Assembly: GCA_017305925.1 (NCBI GenBank)
Contig: JAFKJW010000079.1
Span: 1-42,427 of the forward strand
Direction: 5' to 3'
DNA: 42,427 bases
Source: Hyphomicrobiales bacterium
GTDB taxonomy: Bacteria; Pseudomonadota; Alphaproteobacteria; Rhizobiales; Rhizobiaceae
Position numbers and translations under genes: made by a program
Notes under the pieces: model-generated
Told to the model about the DNA's origin: nothing
Databases searched by the model: none
The model's input: only the letters and a program-made list of their open reading frames with translations
Shown here: positions 26,970 through 35,483 of the stretch, in pieces
Position numbering within the stretch: position 1 is the first letter of the stretch
Layout of the letters: the number at the start of each line of letters is the position of its first letter

Positions 26970-28889
26970 TCAGATCGCCACCTGGGTGCCGACTTCCACG
27001 ACGCGCCCGGTCGGGATCTGGAAGTATTCCGTGGCGTCCGCCGCCGTCCGCGCCAGCATGATGAACAGCTTGTCCTGCCACACCGGCATGCCGGAATTGG
27101 GCGAGGCCTTCAGCGCGCGGCGCGACAGGAAGAAGGACGTGGTCATGATGTCGAACTTCCATCCCTGCTTGCGGCAGATGGCCAGCGCCTTCGGGATGTT
27201 GGGGTGCTCCATGTAGCCGAAATTGAGGCGCACCCGCATGAACAGGTCGTTGAGTTTCTCGATCCCGACGCGGTCGGCCTCGGAAACCTTCGGCTCCTGT
27301 GCCGTGATGACGGAAAGGATCACGTTCTGCTTGTGCAGCACCTTGTAGTGCTTGAGGCTGTGCATCAGCGCGGTCGGCGCGCTCAGCGGATCGCTGGTCA
27401 GGAAGACGGCCGTGCCGTCGACGAGCTGCGGCGGCTTGGCCGCCAGGTTGTTGGCGAGGAAATCGAGCGGGATCTCGTTCTTGCGCGTCTTCTCGAAGAG
27501 GAAGCGGCTGCCGCGCACCCATGTCCACATGATGAGGCCCATCACCGCGGCGACGCCGATCGACACCCAGCCGCCGTCGAGGACCTTGGCCACGTTGGCG
27601 GAGAAGAAGCCGAGGTCGATGACGCCGAACAGGCAGGTCAGCGCCAGCGCGCCGGCAAGCTGCCATTTCCAGCGGTGGCGCATGACCACGAAGAGCAGAA
27701 CCGTGGTCACGAGCATCTCGCCGGTGACGGAAATGCCGTAGGCGGAAGCCAGCGCGCTGGAGGCGCCGAAGCCGACCACCAGGAGCATGACGCCCAGCGC
27801 GACGAGGAAGTTGACGCGCGGCAGGTATATCTGCCCCGATTGCGTCTCGGACGTGTGCTGGACCTCGAAACGCGGCAGCAGACTGAGCTGCACGGCCTGG
27901 CGCGTCAGCGAATAGGCGCCGGAGATGACGGCCTGGCTGGCGATGACGGTCGCCGCCGTCGCCAGGATGACGACCGGCAGCAGCGCCCAGTCGGGCATCA
28001 TGTTGAAGAACGGCATATCCCCGTTTCCCGCCCCCGACAGGACGAACGCCCCCTGCCCGAAATAGTTGAGCAGCAGGCACGGGAAGACGATGACCGTCCA
28101 GGCCAGAACGATCGGCTTGCGGCCGAAATGGCCTAGGTCGACATAGAGCGCCTCCGCCCCGGTGACGGCGAGGAACACCGCGCCGATGGTGACGAAGGCG
28201 ACGTTCGGCTCGTCCGCCAGATAGAGTGCCGCGTAATAGGGATTGACGGCCAGCAGGATCGAGAGGTCGTCGGCGATGTGGTAGGCGCCCGACACGCCGA
28301 GCGCCAGGAACCAGAGCGCCATGACCGGCCCGAAGATGCGCGCCACGCTTGCCGTCCCGAAGCGCTGCACCGCGAACAGCATCGCCAGGATGACGAGCGT
28401 GATCGGCACCACGAACGGATCGAAGGCGGGCGTCACGACGCCAAGCCCCTCGACCGCCGAGAGCACGGAGATCGCCGGCGTGATGATGGCGTCGCCGAAG
28501 AACAGCGCCGCGCCGCACAGGCCGACGCCGAGAATCAGCGTCGCGCGCTTCGGATAGCTGGCGCGCGCCAGCGCCATCAGCGAAAGCGTGCCGCCCTCGC
28601 CCCTGTTGTCGGCGCGCAGCACGAAAATCACGTATTTGACGGTGACGATCAGGGTCAGCGCCCAGATGATCAGCGACAGCACCCCCAGCACCGCCTCGCG
28701 CGTGACGGCGCCGCCGTCGGCCGAGGCGTGAAGCGCCTCGCGGAAGGCGTAGATCGGGCTCGTGCCGATGTCGCCATAGACCACGCCGAGGGCGGCAAGC
28801 ATCAGCGCCTTGACGTTCTGGGGAGCGGGGTCCGCGTGTGGAGCCGGCTGCACCTCGCCCGCCTCCGAACGCGCATTGGCGTCAGCCAT
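26970..28889 (-). CDS. kup: Kup-type potassium uptake protein
   Basis: A 639-residue inner-membrane K+:H+ symporter of the Kup/HAK/KT family. The family block [19 protein letters not shown] is near residue 35, followed by about 12 helices and a cytoplasmic C-terminal domain (from about 480) ending [12 protein letters not shown]. The N-terminal 25 residues are a hydrophilic Pro/Ala-rich tail typical of alphaproteobacterial copies. The ATG has a GGAG site about seven bases upstream. The 175-base gap to the helicase gene contains no clear gene. With ndvAB and the antiporter it adds to an ion and osmotic balance theme; rhizobia usually carry several kup copies. Confidence 0.95.
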   Translation of the reverse strand: MADANARSEAGEVQPAPHADPAPQNVKALMLAALGVVYGDIGTSPIYAFREALHASADGGAVTREAVLGVLSLIIWALTLIVTVKYVIFVLRADNRGEGGTLSLMALARASYPKRATLILGVGLCGAALFFGDAIITPAISVLSAVEGLGVVTPAFDPFVVPITLVILAMLFAVQRFGTASVARIFGPVMALWFLALGVSGAYHIADDLSILLAVNPYYAALYLADEPNVAFVTIGAVFLAVTGAEALYVDLGHFGRKPIVLAWTVIVFPCLLLNYFGQGAFVLSGAGNGDMPFFNMMPDWALLPVVILATAATVIASQAVISGAYSLTRQAVQLSLLPRFEVQHTSETQSGQIYLPRVNFLVALGVMLLVVGFGASSALASAYGISVTGEMLVTTVLLFVVMRHRWKWQLAGALALTCLFGVIDLGFFSANVAKVLDGGWVSIGVAAVMGLIMWTWVRGSRFLFEKTRKNEIPLDFLANNLAAKPPQLVDGTAVFLTSDPLSAPTALMHSLKHYKVLHKQNVILSVITAQEPKVSEADRVGIEKLNDLFMRVRLNFGYMEHPNIPKALAICRKQGWKFDIMTTSFFLSRRALKASPNSGMPVWQDKLFIMLARTAADATEYFQIPTGRVVEVGTQVAI

Positions 28890-29064
28890 GCTGGAACTCC
28901 AGAAAAGCGGGCGGTCCTCTACGCGTGCTGCACTGCAATAGCAAATGCTGCTTTAGCATACCTGACCAAAGTGTCATGCCGGTTTCGCATTGCTTTCGCT
29001 CCTCAATAGGCCCTTATGCCGGCAAGCGCCATGGACATTCGGGAAAAACGGACATCCGGGAGAA

Positions 29065-30192
29065 TCAGCGCACGACCGTCAGTCGCTCGGCCGCGCGCGT
29101 CACGGCGGTGTAGAGCCAGCGCTGGCGCGTTTCCTTGAAGGCGAAGCTTTCGTCGAACAGCACGACGTCGTTCCATTGCGAGCCCTGCGCCTTGTGCACG
29201 GTCAGCGCATAGCCGTAGTCGAAATCGTCGAAGCGCTTCTTCTGCTGCCAGGGGATTTCCTCTTCCGGGTTTTCGAAGGCGGCCTTCAGCAGCTTGATCT
29301 TGGCGACGCCCCGGTCCGGATCGTCCTCCTCCGGCGCGACGAGGAGGTTGATGCCGGGCTTCACCGTCTCGCGCGACGACGTCATCACTTTCCACAGCGA
29401 GCCGTTGAGCAGGCCCTTGGCGGGGTCGTTGCGCAGACACACCAGCTTGTCGCCCGCCTGCGGATGGGCGGCGGTAAAGCCCTTCAGCTCGCGCAGCCGC
29501 TGGTTGTAACGTCGCCGCGTCCGGTTGGTGCCGACCAGCACCTGATCGGCCCTCAGCACGAGGTCCTGCGTCACCTCCTCCTTGCCGATCACCTGCGCGG
29601 TCCCGAAATCGCCGCGCATGAACTCGCGCCCCTCGCGCACGTCGAGCGCCAGCCGGATGATCGGATTGTCGCGTGCCTGCCGGTGGATTTCGGTGAGCAG
29701 GAAGTCCGGCTCGTGGTCGGTGAAGAAGCCGCCGCCCGAGATCGGCGGCAACTGGCCGGGGTCGCCGAGCACGAGGATCGGCGTGCCGAAGCTCATCAGG
29801 TCGCGGCCGAGCTGCTCGTCCACCATCGAGCATTCGTCGATGACGATCAGCTTCGCCCGCGCCACCGGGCTCTGGCGGTTCAGCGAAAAGGTCGGATTGA
29901 TCGAGGTCTTGCCGGTCGCCTCGTCCTCCACCGCCTCCTCGCCGCGCGGCCGGTAGATCAGCGAGTGGATGGTCCGCGCGTTGACGGCGCCCTTCGAGCG
30001 CAGCACCTGCGCGGCCTTGCCTGTGAAGGCGGCGAACTGCACCTGTCCGTCCACATGCTCGGCGAAGTGGCGCGCCAGCGTCGTCTTGCCGGTCCCGGCA
30101 TAGCCGAACAGGCGGAACACCTGCGGCCTGCCGGCTTTCAGCCAGCGCGACACCGCCTGCAACGCATCGTCCTGTTGGGGAGAGAATTCCAT
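29065..30192 (-). CDS. RecD-like ATP-dependent DNA helicase
   Basis: A 375-residue superfamily 1B helicase, much shorter than RecD or RecD2 and lacking their N-terminal domain. It has Walker A GYAGTGKTT (near 30), Walker B LIVIDECSMVD (near 115), motif III GDPGQLPP, motif IV region VLVGTNRTRRRYN, and motifs V-VI in YALTVHKAQGSQW and YTAVTRA. Small stand-alone versions are common in alphaproteobacteria; their role is not established. I chose the ATG of MEFSPQQDDAL because conserved sequence begins there; an ATG 21 codons upstream is possible and neither has a strong ribosome site. RecB and RecC partners are not in the window. Confidence 0.88.
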   Translation of the reverse strand: MEFSPQQDDALQAVSRWLKAGRPQVFRLFGYAGTGKTTLARHFAEHVDGQVQFAAFTGKAAQVLRSKGAVNARTIHSLIYRPRGEEAVEDEATGKTSINPTFSLNRQSPVARAKLIVIDECSMVDEQLGRDLMSFGTPILVLGDPGQLPPISGGGFFTDHEPDFLLTEIHRQARDNPIIRLALDVREGREFMRGDFGTAQVIGKEEVTQDLVLRADQVLVGTNRTRRRYNQRLRELKGFTAAHPQAGDKLVCLRNDPAKGLLNGSLWKVMTSSRETVKPGINLLVAPEEDDPDRGVAKIKLLKAAFENPEEEIPWQQKKRFDDFDYGYALTVHKAQGSQWNDVVLFDESFAFKETRQRWLYTAVTRAAERLTVVR

Positions 30193-30338
30193 GGCATCGA
30201 CTGGCAGGATTCGGGCCCGGCGGGCAACCCCCGTCCGCTGCCGGGGTGCCTGCATGACCGAAGCCTAGCAGGCGGCAGAACGGAACACAACAGGAACAAA
30301 AGCCATGGAGAATCGGAAGCCTGCGGCTGCCGTCCGAC

Positions 30339-30680
30339 CTATGCGGGGTTGGGATCGTTCTCCAGCAGGATCGGCTTGCCGTGCGGGGTTGCCTGCGCCG
30401 CACGACGCCATGCCGCCGACAGGCCCTCGACCTCGCCGGGCGTGGTAAGGCCCTTTGTCACGGCCAGACGTTCCAGCGCGCGCAGCCAATGCTCGTAGTA
30501 GTCGCGGCCGTCCGGTGCGGCATCCGGCCGATGCACCTCCGCCGACAACGCGTCCGCCCACTCGCTCCAGCCGAAGACGCCGCCTTCGGCGAGGGATACC
30601 ACGAGCGCGAAAGCCTGCGCCTGCCAAGGTTCGGCAAATGCGGGACCGTCCGGGCCGGGAGGCGGTTCAGGCCGGTTCAA
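30339..30680 (-). CDS. Nitrile hydratase accessory protein (metallochaperone-like)
   Basis: A 113-residue small protein of the nitrile hydratase accessory (P14K/NhlE-like) group, related to the N-terminal part of the beta subunit: FAEPWQAQAFALVVSLAEGGVFGWSEWADAL and YYEHWLRALERLAVTKGL are typical. In cobalt-type systems it delivers the metal-loaded alpha subunit into the enzyme by subunit swapping (known for NhlE). The start is TTG, 14 bases inside the 3' end of the beta gene, with GGGAG seven bases upstream, so its translation depends on the beta gene. The reading ends with NDPNPA. Confidence 0.85.
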   Translation of the reverse strand: MNRPEPPPGPDGPAFAEPWQAQAFALVVSLAEGGVFGWSEWADALSAEVHRPDAAPDGRDYYEHWLRALERLAVTKGLTTPGEVEGLSAAWRRAAQATPHGKPILLENDPNPA

Positions 30681-31326
30681 GGTAGCTCTCCCAGGCATCG
30701 ATCGACACGGTAAGCCGCGGATCGGCCCCCTCGCCCCAGATCTCCGTCCCGTCGAAGACGACCGTATAGACCCATTCCGGGTTTTCGCCATGGCCGTGCG
30801 CGTTCGTGTCGGGAAAAACGAAGCCGCCGCGCACCGCTTCCACGACGCCCGCCTTGCCGCGCGCATAGCGCGGCAGCCTGGTGTGTCCCACGGGATGGAA
30901 GTTCCGGGTTCGGACCCGGTCGCCGGCCGTGAAACGCGCCGCCGAGGCGACCTCCCGGTCGCATGGACCGCCCTTGGCCAGTACCGCGGCCACCTCCGCC
31001 GCCTTCAGCACCCGTTTCGGCGCGGCGGGCGGGACGCTGACGGTCCCCTCTTGCAGTTCCGTCCCCGCAAGGAAGCCATGCCGGACGAGCAGCTTTTCGA
31101 GCGCCTTGATCCAGATCTCGTAGTAGCTCGACGCATAATAGTCGGCCGGGTGCAGGCTTTCGCGCGCATGCCGGCTCTCGTCGATGTTCCAGGCACCGAA
31201 GGCGCCGCAGGCGAGCGTGACACCGAGCGCGCGCTTTTCCCATCCAGCGTGAAAGATCGGCTCGTCCCGTTCCGGCGCGATAGGTCCGAAACCCATCTGC
31301 CCGCCGAGATCCTGCGGGCCGTTCAT
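30667..31326 (-). CDS. nthB: Nitrile hydratase beta subunit
   Basis: A 219-residue subunit that pairs with alpha to hydrate nitriles to amides. The N-terminus [16 protein letters not shown] and the helical part ([22 protein letters not shown]) are conserved, and the C-terminal SH3-like barrel shows [20 protein letters not shown] and [13 protein letters not shown]. Arginines in the GDRVRTRN segment are among those that contact the alpha-subunit metal cluster in known structures. Its ATG overlaps the alpha stop (ATGA) and its end overlaps the accessory gene, giving a tightly coupled three-gene operon. Confidence 0.94.
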   Translation of the reverse strand: MNGPQDLGGQMGFGPIAPERDEPIFHAGWEKRALGVTLACGAFGAWNIDESRHARESLHPADYYASSYYEIWIKALEKLLVRHGFLAGTELQEGTVSVPPAAPKRVLKAAEVAAVLAKGGPCDREVASAARFTAGDRVRTRNFHPVGHTRLPRYARGKAGVVEAVRGGFVFPDTNAHGHGENPEWVYTVVFDGTEIWGEGADPRLTVSIDAWESYLEPA

Positions 31327-31940
31327 GCCGGCTGCCCCGCCAGCGCCGTGCCGATCATGGAATCGCGCGATATGAGGGCGGCAAGCTCCTCCTCGCTCCA
31401 GCCCCGGGTGCCCTCGGGGCGCTCCGGCACGACGATGTAGCGCATTTCGGCGGTGGAATCCCAGACGCGGATCGCCTTGTCCGCGGGCAGCGTCAGGCCG
31501 AACTCGGCCAGTACGCCGCGCGGATCGATGACGACGCGGCTGCGGTAGGGCGGCGCCTTGTACCAGACCGGCGGCAGGCCCAGCACCGACCACGGATAGC
31601 AGGAGCACAGCGTGCAGACGACGAGGTTATGCGTCTCGGGCGTGTTGAAGACTGCCTGCATGTGCTCGCCCTGGCGGCCGGTATAGCCCAGCGAGGCGAT
31701 CGCCGCCGTCGCATCGCGCCGCAGCCAATCGGCATAGGTCTCGTCCGTCCAGGCCTTCGCGACGACCCTTGCGCCGTTGCGGGGTCCGACCTTGTTCTCG
31801 TAGGTATCGACGATCGCGTCGATCGCGGCCGGATCGACGAGACCCTTGCGCACGAGGATCGTCTCCAGCGCCTTCACCCGGGCAGTCATCGGGTTGAGGT
31901 CGTTGTCGTGGTGATGATCGTGATCGTGGTCGTGCGCCAT
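31323..31940 (-). CDS. nthA: Nitrile hydratase alpha subunit, cobalt type
   Basis: A 205-residue catalytic subunit. The metal site CTLCSC (Cys109, Cys112, Ser113, Cys114) has Thr at the second position, the pattern of non-corrin cobalt enzymes; iron enzymes have Ser there. The preceding block ([21 protein letters not shown]) and following [18 protein letters not shown] are strongly conserved. The N-terminus has an unusual His/Asp run ([12 protein letters not shown]) that may bind metal. The ATG of MAHDH was chosen; an upstream start adds twelve residues. No amidase gene, the usual partner, is adjacent, and the MazEF-like pair is 60 bases upstream. Confidence 0.95.
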   Translation of the reverse strand: MAHDHDHDHHHDNDLNPMTARVKALETILVRKGLVDPAAIDAIVDTYENKVGPRNGARVVAKAWTDETYADWLRRDATAAIASLGYTGRQGEHMQAVFNTPETHNLVVCTLCSCYPWSVLGLPPVWYKAPPYRSRVVIDPRGVLAEFGLTLPADKAIRVWDSTAEMRYIVVPERPEGTRGWSEEELAALISRDSMIGTALAGQPA

Positions 31941-32000
31941 GGGCCCGAGCTTATGCCCGCCCCACCGGCTCCGCAAGGAGCGGGCCTGTCACGGCGCGGG

Positions 32001-32339
32001 TCAAGCGCGAATGCCGAGGATCGCGCCGACGACTGCCCGCACGTCGGCCGGCACCTCGTCCGGAGCGTGCTCGATGAAGCGAAAGCCGCGATCCGATCGA
32101 TGCAGGGTGCGAATCTGGTCGGCGAGCACGTATCCCTGCGTCTTCATGCCCGCCGGCAGCGGAACCTTTGTCGGCCAGGGAATCGGATTGCTGGTGATCG
32201 GACAGACAATTGCCTTGTTCGACGCCGCATGGAAGGCCTCCGAGGTGAGCACGATGGCCGGACGGGCACCGCCCTGCTCGCTGCCGCGAACCGGTTCGAA
32301 GTTCACCCAGACGATATCACCGGCGCTTAAGGACGTCAT
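32001..32339 (-). CDS. mazF: MazF/PemK-like endoribonuclease toxin
   Basis: A 112-residue toxin. The N-terminus SAGDIVWVNFEPVRGSEQGGARPAIVLT contains the MazF core with the catalytic Arg of the GxxRP loop, followed by NKAIVCPITSN, and TQGYVLADQIRTLHRSDR with a conserved Asp-Gln. MazF proteins cut single-stranded RNA at short sites (family knowledge). It overlaps the antitoxin gene by 23 bases, and antitoxin precedes toxin, the usual mazEF order. It is 60 bases upstream of the nitrile hydratase alpha gene on the same strand. Confidence 0.92.
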   Translation of the reverse strand: MTSLSAGDIVWVNFEPVRGSEQGGARPAIVLTSEAFHAASNKAIVCPITSNPIPWPTKVPLPAGMKTQGYVLADQIRTLHRSDRGFRFIEHAPDEVPADVRAVVGAILGIRA

Positions 32340-32622
32340 CCGGCGCTATCTCGCCACGCGAATACCCGTCGTCGATACTTTCCGTCGGGATCGGGCCCCG
32401 TTCGACCAGTTCAGGCTCATTCTCTGGACCAAGACGCTTCATCTCGGAGATGATCCATTCCAGCGTTGCGTTCCTTGGTCGCGCCGGTTCGATGATGGCC
32501 TTGCCGTCTTCGACGGTGAAATTCACGACATCGCCCGGCCTGACGCCAAGCGCGTCGAGCATCGCCTTCGACAGCCTTATGCCGGAGCTGTTGCCCCATT
32601 TGGAAACCACGATCTGCGCCAT
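32317..32622 (-). CDS. mazE: MazE-like antitoxin (AbrB/SpoVT fold)
   Basis: A 101-residue antitoxin. The swapped-hairpin DNA-binding domain takes up residues 1-50 (VSKWGNSSGIRLSKAMLDAL, GVRPGDVVNFTVEDGKAIIEPA), and the C-terminal half is acidic and probably disordered, as expected for the toxin-binding tail (ENEPELVERGPIPTESIDDG). It is longer than E. coli MazE (82 residues). It should repress its own promoter; a 10-bp palindrome 23 bases upstream is a candidate site. Confidence 0.9.
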   Translation of the reverse strand: MAQIVVSKWGNSSGIRLSKAMLDALGVRPGDVVNFTVEDGKAIIEPARPRNATLEWIISEMKRLGPENEPELVERGPIPTESIDDGYSRGEIAPDDVLKRR

Positions 32623-32645
32623 TGCCGCGGCCCTTGTATAGCCGG

Positions 32646-32655
32646 CGTATATACG
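32646..32655. promoter_or_regulatory. Candidate MazE operator
   Basis: CGTATATACG is a perfect 10-bp palindrome 23 bases upstream of the antitoxin ATG. A related TATA-containing half (TGTATAGCC, plus strand) lies beside it at 32636-32644, consistent with alternating operator sites in mazEF-type promoters. Confidence 0.45.
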
Positions 32656-32692
32656 TAGAATTGGATCGCTTTCAATACGACGCGCCTGACGC

Positions 32693-33265
32693 CTACATGC
32701 CCTGCGCCCCGCGGTTCATCGCGGCGACGCCCGTGCGACAGATTTCGGCCAGCCCCAGCGGCTTCATGATGGCGATGAACTGGTCGATCTTGCTGGTCTT
32801 GCCTGTCAGCTCGAAGATGAAGTGCTCGGTGTTGGCGTCGATCACCTTGGCGCGGAATGCATCCGCCAGCCTCAGCGCCTCGACGCGGGCTTCGCCCGTG
32901 CCCGTCACCTTGGCCAGCACCAGCTCGCGTTCGAGCGGCGAGCCTTTGCCGAGCTCCTCCGCCCGCACGGTGAGGTCGACCACCCGGTGGACGGGCACGA
33001 TGCGCTCGAGCTGGGTCTTGATCTGTTCGAGCACATGCGCGGTGCCCCTGGTGACGATGGTGATGCGCGAAAGATGCTGCTCGTGCTCCGTCTCGGAGAC
33101 CGTCAGGCTCTCGATATTGTAGCCGCGTCCGGAAAACAGGCCGATGACGCGGGCCAGCACGCCCGGCTCGTTGTCGACCAGCACGGAAAGCGTATGCCGC
33201 TCCGGCTTCTGCGTTTCCTTGGCGATGAAATAGGCGGAGCCGGTGGGCTGAAGGTGGGCGTTCAT
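32693..33265 (-). CDS. ilvH: Acetolactate synthase small (regulatory) subunit
   Basis: A 190-residue regulatory subunit. The N-terminal ACT domain (HTLSVLVDNEPGVLARVIGLFSGRGYNIESLTV) binds valine for feedback inhibition; a second ACT-like region follows (VEALRLADAFRAKVIDANTEHFIFELTG). It stabilises and activates the catalytic IlvI subunit. The ATG of MNAHLQPTGSAY is chosen from family length. It overlaps the stop of an 85-residue ORF (ATGA), so translation is coupled to that ORF rather than to ilvI directly. Expression is expected to follow the attenuator upstream of ilvI. Confidence 0.95.
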   Translation of the reverse strand: MNAHLQPTGSAYFIAKETQKPERHTLSVLVDNEPGVLARVIGLFSGRGYNIESLTVSETEHEQHLSRITIVTRGTAHVLEQIKTQLERIVPVHRVVDLTVRAEELGKGSPLERELVLAKVTGTGEARVEALRLADAFRAKVIDANTEHFIFELTGKTSKIDQFIAIMKPLGLAEICRTGVAAMNRGAQGM

Positions 33266-33519
33266 TTCAAAGAATTCCTTAGCTTGGAAAGCGCTTCGTC
33301 GGGAGTGTTCCCAAACGAAATCCACGGCGGCGGATCAAGCCAGAAGCGGCCAGCGTCCGTATCAGAGCCCGAGGGCCCGGCACCCGCGGAAAGAATGAAA
33401 TCCAGTCGCGTTTGAGTGGCATCAAATTCATCGGTCGCGCACGCCACGGCCAGCCAATCGCCTCCGGAATAGATGCCGGAATAGCGATCCTGGATGATGA
33501 CGACCCGGTAGTCTGGCAT
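33262..33519 (-). CDS. Small protein of unknown function between ilvI and ilvH
   Basis: An 85-residue protein, MPDYRVVIIQDRYSGIYSGG at the N-terminus, with a Trp/Pro-rich end (FWLDPPPWISFG). I do not recognise the family. It has no signal peptide or membrane helix. The N-terminal strand followed by RYSGIYSGGDWLAVA looks like a compact alpha/beta fold. The ATG is one base past the ilvI stop and its TGA overlaps the ilvH ATG, so it is embedded in the operon and must be translated for coupled ilvH translation. Codon use matches its neighbours. Confidence 0.75.
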   Translation of the reverse strand: MPDYRVVIIQDRYSGIYSGGDWLAVACATDEFDATQTRLDFILSAGAGPSGSDTDAGRFWLDPPPWISFGNTPDEALSKLRNSLK

Positions 33520-33520
33520 C

Positions 33521-35302
33521 TCACACCAGTTCCCTGCCCTTGGCGTCGATGGCGTTGGCGACCGCCTCGTCGGTCGCCTCGTCGGGCAGCAGCATCTCGT
33601 TGTGGGCTTTTCCGGACGGGATCATCGGGAAGCAGTTGGCGAGATTGGCCACGCGGCAGTCGAACAGCACGGGCTTCTTCACGTCGATCATCTCCCTTAT
33701 GGCGTCGTCCAGTTCGCCCGGCTTCTCGCAGCGTATGCCGTGGGCGCCGAAAGCCTGCGCCATCAGCACGAAGTCGGGCATCGCCTCCGTATAGGAATGG
33801 GACAGCCGGTTGCCGTGCAGCAACTGCTGCCACTGGCGCACCATGCCCATATACTGGTTGTTGAGGATGAAGATCTTGATCGGCGCCTCGTACTGAACGG
33901 CCGCGCTCATCTCCTGCATGGTCATCTGCACCGAGGCGTCGCCGGCGATGTCGACGACCAGCGCGTCGGGATGCGCGATCTGCACGCCGAGCGCCGCCGG
34001 CAGGCCGTAGCCCATGGTGCCGAGCCCCCCGGAGGTCATCCAGCGGTTCGGCTTGTCGAAATGGAAATGCTGGGCCGCCCACATCTGGTGCTGGCCGACC
34101 TCCGTGGTGATGTAGACGTCGCGATCCTTCGTCAGCTCGTAGAGGCGCTGGATCGCATATTGCGGCATGATGACGTCGCTGCTGTTCCGGTAGGCGAGCG
34201 AATCGCGCGCCCGCCAGCGGGCGATCTGCTCCCACCAGGGATGCAGCGCCTTCTTGTCCTGCTTCGGCCCGGCGCGCCACAGCCGCACCATGTCCTCCAG
34301 CACATGGGCGATGTCGCCGACGATGCCGATATCGGCGTGCACGTTCTTGTTGATCGAGGACGGATCGATGTCGACATGGATGCGCTTGGAGCCCGGCGAG
34401 AAGGCGTCGATCCTGCCGGTGATGCGGTCGTCGAAGCGCGCACCCAGGCACACCATCACGTCGCAGTCGTGCATGGCCATGTTGGCCTCGTAGGTGCCGT
34501 GCATGCCCAGCATGCCGACCCAGTTCTTGGCCGACGCCGGATAGGCGCCGAGCCCCATCAGGGTCGAGGTGATCGGGAATCCCGTGAGCTCCACCAGCTC
34601 GCGCAGCAGGTTGCAGGCCTCCGGCCCGGAATTGACGACGCCGCCGCCCGTATAGAGCATCGGCCGTTGGGCGCCGCGCATCAGCTCGACGGCGGCCTTC
34701 ACCTTCTCCAGGTCGCCCTGCACCTTCGGCTGGTAGCTCGTGCGCGGCGCGGTCTGCGGCGACACATAGGTGCCTTTGGCGAACTGCACGTCTTTCGGGA
34801 TGTCGACCACCACCGGCCCCGGGCGCCCGGTCGTGGCCACATGGAAGGCCTCGTGGATCGTCGCGGCGAGCTGGTTCACGTCCTTCACAAGCCAGTTGTG
34901 CTTGGTGCAGGGGCGCGTGATGCCGACCGTGTCGCATTCCTGGAAGGCATCGGAGCCGATCAGCGTCGTCGGGACCTGCCCGGTGATGCAGACCAGCGGA
35001 ATGGAATCCATCAGCGCGTCCTGCAACGCCGTGACCGCGTTCGTCGCGCCTGGACCCGAGGTCACCAGCATGACGCCCGCCTTGCCGGTCGAGCGGGCAT
35101 AGCCCTCCGCGGCATGGCCCGCACCCTGCTCGTGGCGGACCAGGACGTGCTGGATGTCGTCCTGCTGGAAAAGCTCGTCATAGATCGGCAGCACGGCGCC
35201 GCCCGGATAGCCGAAAAGGTGCCTGACGCCGTTGTCCCGCAGCGCCTGCACCACCATCTCGGCGCCGGTCATCTCGTTGCGCTCGGCTTTTTCCTCGGTC
35301 AT
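33521..35302 (-). CDS. ilvI: Acetolactate synthase large (catalytic) subunit
   Basis: A 593-residue thiamine diphosphate enzyme that condenses pyruvate into acetolactate, or pyruvate with 2-ketobutyrate, as the first shared step of valine, leucine and isoleucine synthesis. The catalytic Glu is in LVRHEQGAGHAAEGYARS (near 60), followed by the FAD-binding middle domain. The cofactor motif runs from GDASVQMTMQEM to the NN of FILNNQYMGM (near 460-490). The ATG of MTEEKAERNEMTGAEM has GGAAG six to eight bases upstream; the frame is open further up through the leader but that is not coding. It is also called ilvB in some annotations. Confidence 0.96.
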   Translation of the reverse strand: MTEEKAERNEMTGAEMVVQALRDNGVRHLFGYPGGAVLPIYDELFQQDDIQHVLVRHEQGAGHAAEGYARSTGKAGVMLVTSGPGATNAVTALQDALMDSIPLVCITGQVPTTLIGSDAFQECDTVGITRPCTKHNWLVKDVNQLAATIHEAFHVATTGRPGPVVVDIPKDVQFAKGTYVSPQTAPRTSYQPKVQGDLEKVKAAVELMRGAQRPMLYTGGGVVNSGPEACNLLRELVELTGFPITSTLMGLGAYPASAKNWVGMLGMHGTYEANMAMHDCDVMVCLGARFDDRITGRIDAFSPGSKRIHVDIDPSSINKNVHADIGIVGDIAHVLEDMVRLWRAGPKQDKKALHPWWEQIARWRARDSLAYRNSSDVIMPQYAIQRLYELTKDRDVYITTEVGQHQMWAAQHFHFDKPNRWMTSGGLGTMGYGLPAALGVQIAHPDALVVDIAGDASVQMTMQEMSAAVQYEAPIKIFILNNQYMGMVRQWQQLLHGNRLSHSYTEAMPDFVLMAQAFGAHGIRCEKPGELDDAIREMIDVKKPVLFDCRVANLANCFPMIPSGKAHNEMLLPDEATDEAVANAIDAKGRELV

Positions 35303-35366
35303 TTCGGTCTTCCATCTGCTTGCCGCCGCGGCGGTCCGGAGTGCGTTCGACTGGCATTCGGGCAAT

Positions 35367-35389
35367 AAAAAAGGCCCCCAAGGGAGCCT
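35367..35389 (-). terminator. Intrinsic terminator of the ilv attenuator
   Basis: On the minus strand AGGCTCCC-TT-GGGGGCCT forms an 8-bp stem (one T-G wobble) directly followed by a run of six T. It lies 65 bases upstream of the ilvI ATG and 33 bases past the leader peptide stop, the correct place for attenuation. Confidence 0.9.
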
Positions 35390-35395
35390 GCGGTT

Positions 35396-35443
35396 GCGCA
35401 TGGGTGGATCTCGCCCGGCGGTCACGCCGCCTTGCCCATGCGC
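35396..35443 (-). promoter_or_regulatory. Attenuator hairpin overlapping the ilv leader peptide
   Basis: Perfect 9-bp arms, GCGCATGGG (35443-35435, within the leader peptide codons) and CCCATGCGC (35404-35396), enclose an inner hairpin GGCGG-CGTGA-CCGCC whose loop holds the leader stop. A ribosome stalled at the Leu/Val/Ile codons should block the outer arm. Which alternative pairing acts as the antiterminator is not resolved by eye. Confidence 0.65.
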
Positions 35444-35475
35444 CTTCCTACTACGAGAATGACTGTCAGCTTCAT
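35422..35475 (-). CDS. ilvL: ilv operon leader peptide
   Basis: The 18-codon frame encodes MKLTVILVVGRRMGKAA. Six of the seven codons 3-9 specify Leu, Val or Ile (L-T-V-I-L-V-V), including two successive GTA codons. This is the classic signature of an attenuation sensor: shortage of any of the three charged tRNAs stalls the ribosome and prevents the downstream terminator (35367-35389) from forming. No Shine-Dalgarno site precedes the ATG, and the predicted transcription start is only about two bases upstream. The peptide itself has no expected function. Confidence 0.85.
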   Translation of the reverse strand: MKLTVILVVGRRMGKAA

Positions 35476-35483
35476 GGGCGCGG

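Noticed and set aside
29030-29065. Short direct repeats GGACATtCGGGA/GGACATcCGGGA after the helicase gene as a regulatory array
   Set aside because: Only two copies, downstream of a gene end and without a nearby promoter; probably chance.
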